5,305 bases of DNA from positions 1 to 5,305 of the forward strand of contig JAAZNR010000168.1 of NCBI GenBank assembly GCA_012798155.1, written 5' to 3'. Positions 4,940 through 5,305 of this stretch are shown here, piece by piece. The position numbers were made by a program, and so were the translations under genes. The notes beneath the pieces are model-generated. The model was not told where the DNA came from and ran no database searches. It was given only the letters and a program-made list of their open reading frames with translations. Numbering within the stretch: the stretch's first letter is position 1; each line of letters opens with the position of its first letter. This DNA is from Thermogutta sp. GTDB taxonomy: Bacteria > Planctomycetota > Planctomycetia > Pirellulales > Thermoguttaceae.

Positions 4940-5305
4940 TCAACGCTCAACCTTCTCCGCCGCCAACGCAAACACCGCGGCGAGCAGGTCGTCGGCATAC
5001 GCGGAATACCGCAGTCCGAACCAGCAGTAGAGGACCTTTCCGCCTCGCGGCCCGCTCGCCTTGTGCTCCAGGTACACGGCCGCGTGGCTGTAGCTGTCAC
5101 CTTCCAAGTCGCGGAGTTCGAGGAACGGCACCACCACGTCCTCCTCGGCCAACTCCGCGCGGACCAGCGGGCGCCAGCGCGGGTCCTGGTCGGGGAAAGG
5201 GAACTCCGCGGGCAAGTTCTCCAGGTACCCGGCAGCGCGGACGATCTTGAGGGTCTTGCCCTGGGGTGGGCGCTCCCAGCCGCCGCGCGGTCCGCCGACC
5301 GCAAG
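4940..5305 (-). CDS. Unrecognised protein, C-terminal part only
   Basis: This frame is open to the right edge of the window and ends at a TGA at 4940-4942, giving 121 visible residues. No ATG or GTG occurs in it. The only in-window start candidate is a TTG at 5215, which lacks a good ribosome binding site, so the true start most likely lies outside. The frame, rather than the overlapping Arg/Ser-rich frame at 4900-5304, is chosen for its protein-like composition: a mixed stretch ELAEEDVVVPFLELRDLEGD, then SYSHAAVYLEH and GGKVLYCWFGLRYSAYADD, ending in an Ala-rich probable helix (LLAAVFALAAEKVER). The pattern suggests a small alpha/beta or beta-sandwich fold, with no signal peptide or membrane segment in the visible part. 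I do not recognise the family. It is on the same strand as the propeller gene but separated by over 550 bp, so it is probably a separate transcription unit. Confidence 0.6.
   Translation of the reverse strand, partial: LAVGGPRGGWERPPQGKTLKIVRAAGYLENLPAEFPFPDQDPRWRPLVRAELAEEDVVVPFLELRDLEGDSYSHAAVYLEHKASGPRGGKVLYCWFGLRYSAYADDLLAAVFALAAEKVER

Noticed and set aside
4900..5304. A 134-codon minus-strand frame overlapping the right-hand gene
   Set aside because: It is dominated by Arg, Ser and Thr, has low-complexity composition typical of a shadow frame, and conflicts with the better frame ending at 4940.

Overview
The window looks like a GC-rich bacterial chromosome fragment. It carries the 3' end of a bacterial microcompartment (BMC) locus on the plus strand, then a convergent minus-strand gene for a large exported beta-propeller protein, then the 3' part of an unrecognised minus-strand gene. 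The high GC content, and a BNR-type propeller resembling those common in Planctomycetes, Verrucomicrobia and related environmental phyla, make a PVC-like or similar lineage plausible. This is inference, since no rRNA or marker gene is present.

Region by region. (1) Positions 2-1159 (+) encode most of a PduS/RnfC-like iron-sulfur flavoprotein, open at the left edge. (2) After 56 bp, positions 1216-1776 (+) encode a 186-residue tandem-BMC shell protein of the PduT type, with one cysteine placed where PduT binds its pore [4Fe-4S] cluster. The order pduS then pduT is the same as in classical propanediol-utilisation operons, and the two proteins are known to act together in moving electrons across the shell. 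(3) Positions 1777-1920 form a convergent intergenic spacer with two perfect inverted repeats. (4) Positions 1921-4386 (-) encode an 821-residue exported protein with a beta-rich N-terminal half and a C-terminal BNR/Asp-box propeller. (5) Positions 4387-4939 are non-coding. They hold a candidate extended -10 promoter for the propeller gene and an unusual cluster of direct and inverted repeats, including a CRISPR-sized pair (32-nt repeats, 70-nt period). (6) Positions 4940-5305 (-) encode the C-terminal 121 residues of an unrecognised protein.

How the genes may work together. PduS and PduT would handle redox-cofactor or electron supply for a metabolosome whose signature enzyme lies outside the window, to the left. 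The propeller protein could process or bind a polysaccharide outside the cytoplasm. A link to the BMC (sugars released outside, aldehydes handled inside) is tempting but rests only on adjacency, and the genes are convergent rather than in one operon. The least explained part of the window is the repeat cluster at 4528-4807.
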